Assembly: GCA_024280535.1 (NCBI GenBank)
Contig: JAJRPY010000164.1
Coordinates: 1-7,826 of the forward strand
Direction of reading: 5' to 3'
DNA length: 7,826 bases
DNA from: Gammaproteobacteria bacterium
GTDB lineage: Bacteria; Pseudomonadota; Gammaproteobacteria; PS1; Pseudothioglobaceae
Below, one piece after another: positions 5,934-7,826 of the stretch. Position numbers and translations under genes: made by a program. Each line of letters opens with the position of its first letter. Position 1 is the first letter of the stretch. Under the pieces are notes generated by a model, which did no database searches, was not told the origin of the DNA, and saw nothing but the letters and a program-made list of their open reading frames with translations.

Positions 5934-6401
5934 ATGCAAAATTTTACCCAAACAATGGTGCTAGTTAAAAGAGTTGGCTTATGTATTATACTGTTAATTT
6001 TTCAGCCATTATTGGCAGAAAGTATTGAGGCGAATAATTTTACCAATATTGAGCAGGAGCAGCGTTATCTCAGCCTAATTAATGAAATCCGCTGTCCTGT
6101 TTGTCAAGGACAAAGCATTGGCGGGTCAAATGCCAGCCTTGCTAAAGATTTGCGTGAAAAAGTAAGAACATTGCTGACTGCTCAAAAAACAGATGATCAA
6201 ATTCGTCGCTATATGGTAGATCGATATGGCGATTTTGTCGTATTTAAGCCACCAGTGAATAAGAGCACTTATTTATTGTGGTATGCGCCGTTTGCTTTTT
6301 TATTGTTCGGTATTTTCTTTTTTATTCGATCGTTTAAACATAAAAAAAATACTCAGTTGCCAGCGATTGACACAAGCAAGGCTAAGGATTTATTGAAGTG
6401 A
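5934..6401 (+). CDS. ccmH: Cytochrome c maturation protein CcmH (short form)
   Basis: CcmH is a membrane-anchored periplasmic thiol protein that keeps apocytochrome c cysteines reduced and presents the CXXCH site for heme attachment by CcmF. The product has 155 residues, like Pseudomonas CcmH, and not the 350-residue E. coli form fused to CcmI. A signal sequence or anchor spans about 8-28. The hallmark RCPVCQ lies at 53-58, with the redox pair Cys54 and Cys57, then the helical bundle with QSIGGSNASLAKDLR and YGDFV (98-102). A second membrane helix lies at about 112-132, followed by a short basic cytoplasmic tail. The start is uncertain: ATG 5934 has no ribosome binding site, and ATG 5955 would leave a standard signal peptide (MVLVKR...) and 148 residues. 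No other ccm gene is adjacent: uup lies divergent upstream and yjbQ follows with a GTGA overlap. Confidence 0.93.
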   Translation: MQNFTQTMVLVKRVGLCIILLIFQPLLAESIEANNFTNIEQEQRYLSLINEIRCPVCQGQSIGGSNASLAKDLREKVRTLLTAQKTDDQIRRYMVDRYGDFVVFKPPVNKSTYLLWYAPFAFLLFGIFFFIRSFKHKKNTQLPAIDTSKAKDLLK

Positions 6402-6796
6402 GTCAATATGAGTTAATGATTGACACACAAGGACGCGGTGTGGTGGAAATCAGCCAGCAAGTAAATGCGTTGATCAATCAAACTGCTCAATTGTGCCATA
6501 TATTTGTGGCACATACTTCGGCATCGCTTATAATTACGGGCAAGCAAGATCCTGATTTGTTATTGGATATAGAGCAATACTTCCAGAGCCATGTGGCTGA
6601 TGCCAATCCTGATTATCGACATAACGGCGAGGGTGATTTTGATATGTCTGGGCATATTAGATCAATTCTTACCGGCGCGGCAAAAACCATTCCAGTTATG
6701 CACAAAAAACTGGCCTTAGGTGACTATCAGGGCTTGTATTTGTATGAGCATCGTGATGGGCATAATACTAGAAAACTCATCATCACCTTAATATGA
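6398..6796 (+). CDS. yjbQ: YjbQ/UPF0047 family protein
   Basis: This is a small cytoplasmic protein of the YjbQ (UPF0047) family. Members form trimers and have been annotated as secondary thiamine-phosphate synthases because of weak complementation; the physiological role is not settled. The 132 residues carry the family signature HTSASL (39-44), DPD (51-53), the YRHNGEGDFDMSGHI block (73-87) with His75, Glu78 and His86 as likely metal or phosphate ligands, and YLYEHRDGHNTRKLI near the end (Glu117, His118). The GTG start at 6398 overlaps the ccmH stop as GTGA and has AAGGA (6384-6388) nine bases upstream. The next ATG (6416) would cut into the first strand. The stop overlaps the next start as ATGA. 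Confidence 0.92.
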   Translation: MSQYELMIDTQGRGVVEISQQVNALINQTAQLCHIFVAHTSASLIITGKQDPDLLLDIEQYFQSHVADANPDYRHNGEGDFDMSGHIRSILTGAAKTIPVMHKKLALGDYQGLYLYEHRDGHNTRKLIITLI

Positions 6797-7461
6797 GCAC
6801 AGCAAAAGAATTAAGCGATTTAATGATCGAAGCCTATACGCAACAAAAAAACGGGCAGTTATCTTTGGCCATTCAGGCTTGGAATAAGTTGCTTAAGCAT
6901 CAGTCTATTGATGATAATTTAAAGGCTAACGCTTACCTAAGTTTGGGCAATTTGCATCAATTACAAGGCAGTGATGATTTAGCCATTGACAATATGTCAA
7001 ATGCCATTCAGGCCAATCCAAATAGTTCAGAGGCTTATTTTTGTTTGGCCTACTTAGAGCAAGAAAAAGAAAATTTTGGCTCAGCTATTGGGTATTTTGA
7101 GCAGGCTATTAAGCTTAATAACGCGGATAGTGGGGCGTTTAATAATCTGGGCAATTGTTACGATCGATTAGAGCAAAGCATTGAGGCGATTGGCGCTTAT
7201 TCCCAAGCAATTTGTTTGGATGAATACTACATTGCCGCCATTTACAATCGGGGCAATGCCTATCTTAAAACTGGACAAGATGCACTGGCATTAGCGGATT
7301 TAAACAGGGCCATTGAATTGGATGAGCATTTTTATCAAGCCTATTATAATCGCGGCACTTTGCTAAAGCGCATGGGAAAATCAATCCAAGCCGAGCAAGA
7401 TTTAACCAAGGCCAAGGCGCTGGCACAGCAGGCATTAGAAAGCAAAGAGGAGATTGTTTAA
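6793..7461 (+). CDS. Tetratricopeptide-repeat protein, about six TPRs
   Basis: The 222-residue protein consists almost entirely of 34-residue TPR units: about 9-42 (degenerate), 44-77, 79-111, 113-145, 147-179 and 181-213. The later units show the consensus clearly, for example AFNNLGNCYDRLEQSIEAI, AIYNRGNAYLKTGQDALAL and AYYNRGTLLKRMGKSIQAE. There is no signal peptide or membrane helix, so it is probably a cytoplasmic scaffold. The partner is unknown. The ATG overlaps the yjbQ stop as ATGA, and no Shine-Dalgarno sequence is evident, so translation probably depends on coupling. Although it shares an operon with ccmH, it is not CcmI: the CcmI TPR domain follows membrane helices that are absent here. 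The stop is TAA and no clear terminator hairpin follows. Confidence 0.88.
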   Translation: MSTAKELSDLMIEAYTQQKNGQLSLAIQAWNKLLKHQSIDDNLKANAYLSLGNLHQLQGSDDLAIDNMSNAIQANPNSSEAYFCLAYLEQEKENFGSAIGYFEQAIKLNNADSGAFNNLGNCYDRLEQSIEAIGAYSQAICLDEYYIAAIYNRGNAYLKTGQDALALADLNRAIELDEHFYQAYYNRGTLLKRMGKSIQAEQDLTKAKALAQQALESKEEIV

Positions 7462-7532
7462 AATAGGCAAATTGATAAGGTAGTCATCAGACCCGCGGCT
7501 CACATTATTTTTAAATAGGCTTAAATTGTTAT

Positions 7533-7826
7533 AGACCTTTGTATAAACCAAAATTACATCAATCCAGTAAAATCAAACCCCTCCAATCAACCAATAAAAA
7601 ATCTATAATGCCCTGAAAGAATACTCAACAACCCTCTTTCGCAAATCCCTATCATAGCTTGATGATGTTTAAGATTTTTAACCCTTTAAGCTAGATATAA
7701 TTTAAGCGATAAAACCTTAGAAAAACAAATATCCAGAGACTTGATATTCAGACGCTTTATTGACTTGTCTTCTTCTAAGCATGCGCCTGATCATTCCAGT
7801 ATATAGTTTTAAACAACTGTACAACA
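7533..7826 (+). mobile_element. Decayed IS5-type insertion sequence, left part (continues beyond window)
   Basis: AGACCTTTGTATAAA at 7533-7547 matches exactly the inverted-repeat core at 3300-3314 and, with one mismatch, the inverted copy at 3473-3487. It is followed by remnants of a transposase reading in the same direction. The outermost bases are altered (TAT in place of TGG before AGACC), so the end is probably dead. The right end lies outside the window. The 71 bases between the TPR stop and this end (7462-7532) hold nothing I can name. Confidence 0.75.
7601..7826 (+). pseudogene. IS5-family transposase fragment, N-terminal (DUF772-type) region, frameshifted
   Basis: Three reading frames must be joined to recover the family sequence. 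Frame one, 7601-7654, reads IYNALKEYSTTLFRKSLS, then a TAG and LDDV. Frame two, 7662-7679, reads MMFKIF. Frame three, from 7690, reads ARYNLSDKTLEKQISRD and continues LIFRRFIDLSSSKHAPDHSSI to 7803, then stops at TAG 7804 and TAA 7810. The expected IS5-type pattern is MFKIL-LQ-WYNLSD-LEKQI-RDL-FRRF-GLS-PDHSTIWRFR. So Trp became Arg before YNLSD, Gln became a stop (7687-7689), and the Trp codon after DHSSI is TAG. At least two frameshifts and three nonsense codons show that it is long dead. Earlier bases 7569-7600 may hold more of the N-terminus (SKIKPLQ-like). Confidence 0.75.

Noticed and set aside
7493..7498. CCGCGG palindrome in the spacer before the IS remnant
   Set aside because: A single six-base palindrome with no longer stem or T-run; not enough for a terminator or operator.
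7457..7527. Imperfect direct repeat (TTTAAAATAGGC..AAATTG and TTAAATAGGC..AAATTG) after the TPR gene
   Set aside because: It is short, AT-rich and contains indels; it could be chance and there is no supporting structure.

Overview
This window is an AT-rich stretch of a gammaproteobacterial chromosome. It carries compact housekeeping genes and two related traces of insertion-sequence activity. MurA, MlaC, UvrC, Uup, a short Pseudomonas-type CcmH and YjbQ all have gammaproteobacterial character. The AT-rich codon use, very tight spacing and four-base gene overlaps would suit a sulfur-oxidiser of the SUP05/Thioglobus/bivalve-symbiont type, but that placement is inference; no marker gene here proves it.

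Layout. On the minus strand, mlaC (303-938) is followed after 2 bp by the first 100 codons of murA (300 to window edge). Divergently on the plus strand, uvrC (989-2779) is followed by an unrecognised 58-residue two-helix membrane protein (2785-2961). A minus-strand group reads uup (4027-5880), a HAD-family phosphatase (3464-4030), then an SMR-type small multidrug exporter (2919-3296). A second divergent region (5881-5933), rich in palindromes, separates uup from a plus-strand operon of ccmH (5934-6401), yjbQ (6398-6796) and a TPR protein (6793-7461), joined by GTGA and ATGA overlaps. The end of the window (about 7533-7826) is a decayed IS5-type insertion sequence.

The most interesting object is a small non-autonomous transposable element of about 190 bp (core 3299-3488) between the HAD gene and the SMR gene. 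It has 18-bp terminal inverted repeats with one mismatch, a flanking 5-bp direct repeat CATTG, no coding capacity, and a central segment that can fold as a four-way, cloverleaf-like structure. Removing it with one target copy restores a sequence in which the HAD stop codon and SMR start codon overlap as ATGA, just as uup and HAD still do. So uup-HAD-SMR was very probably a tightly coupled three-gene operon that the element split. As a result HAD gained an eight-residue tail and a new stop codon from the element, and the SMR gene now starts directly at the element edge, where the inverted repeat offers a Shine-Dalgarno-like AAAGG. The decayed IS at the window end starts with the same terminal sequence, which points to the family that mobilised the small element.

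The other genes serve general functions: peptidoglycan precursor synthesis (MurA), outer-membrane lipid transport (MlaC), nucleotide excision repair (UvrC), ribosome-associated ABC-F ATPase (Uup), drug or cation export (SMR) and cytochrome c maturation (CcmH). No RNA genes, CRISPR arrays or prophage genes were seen.
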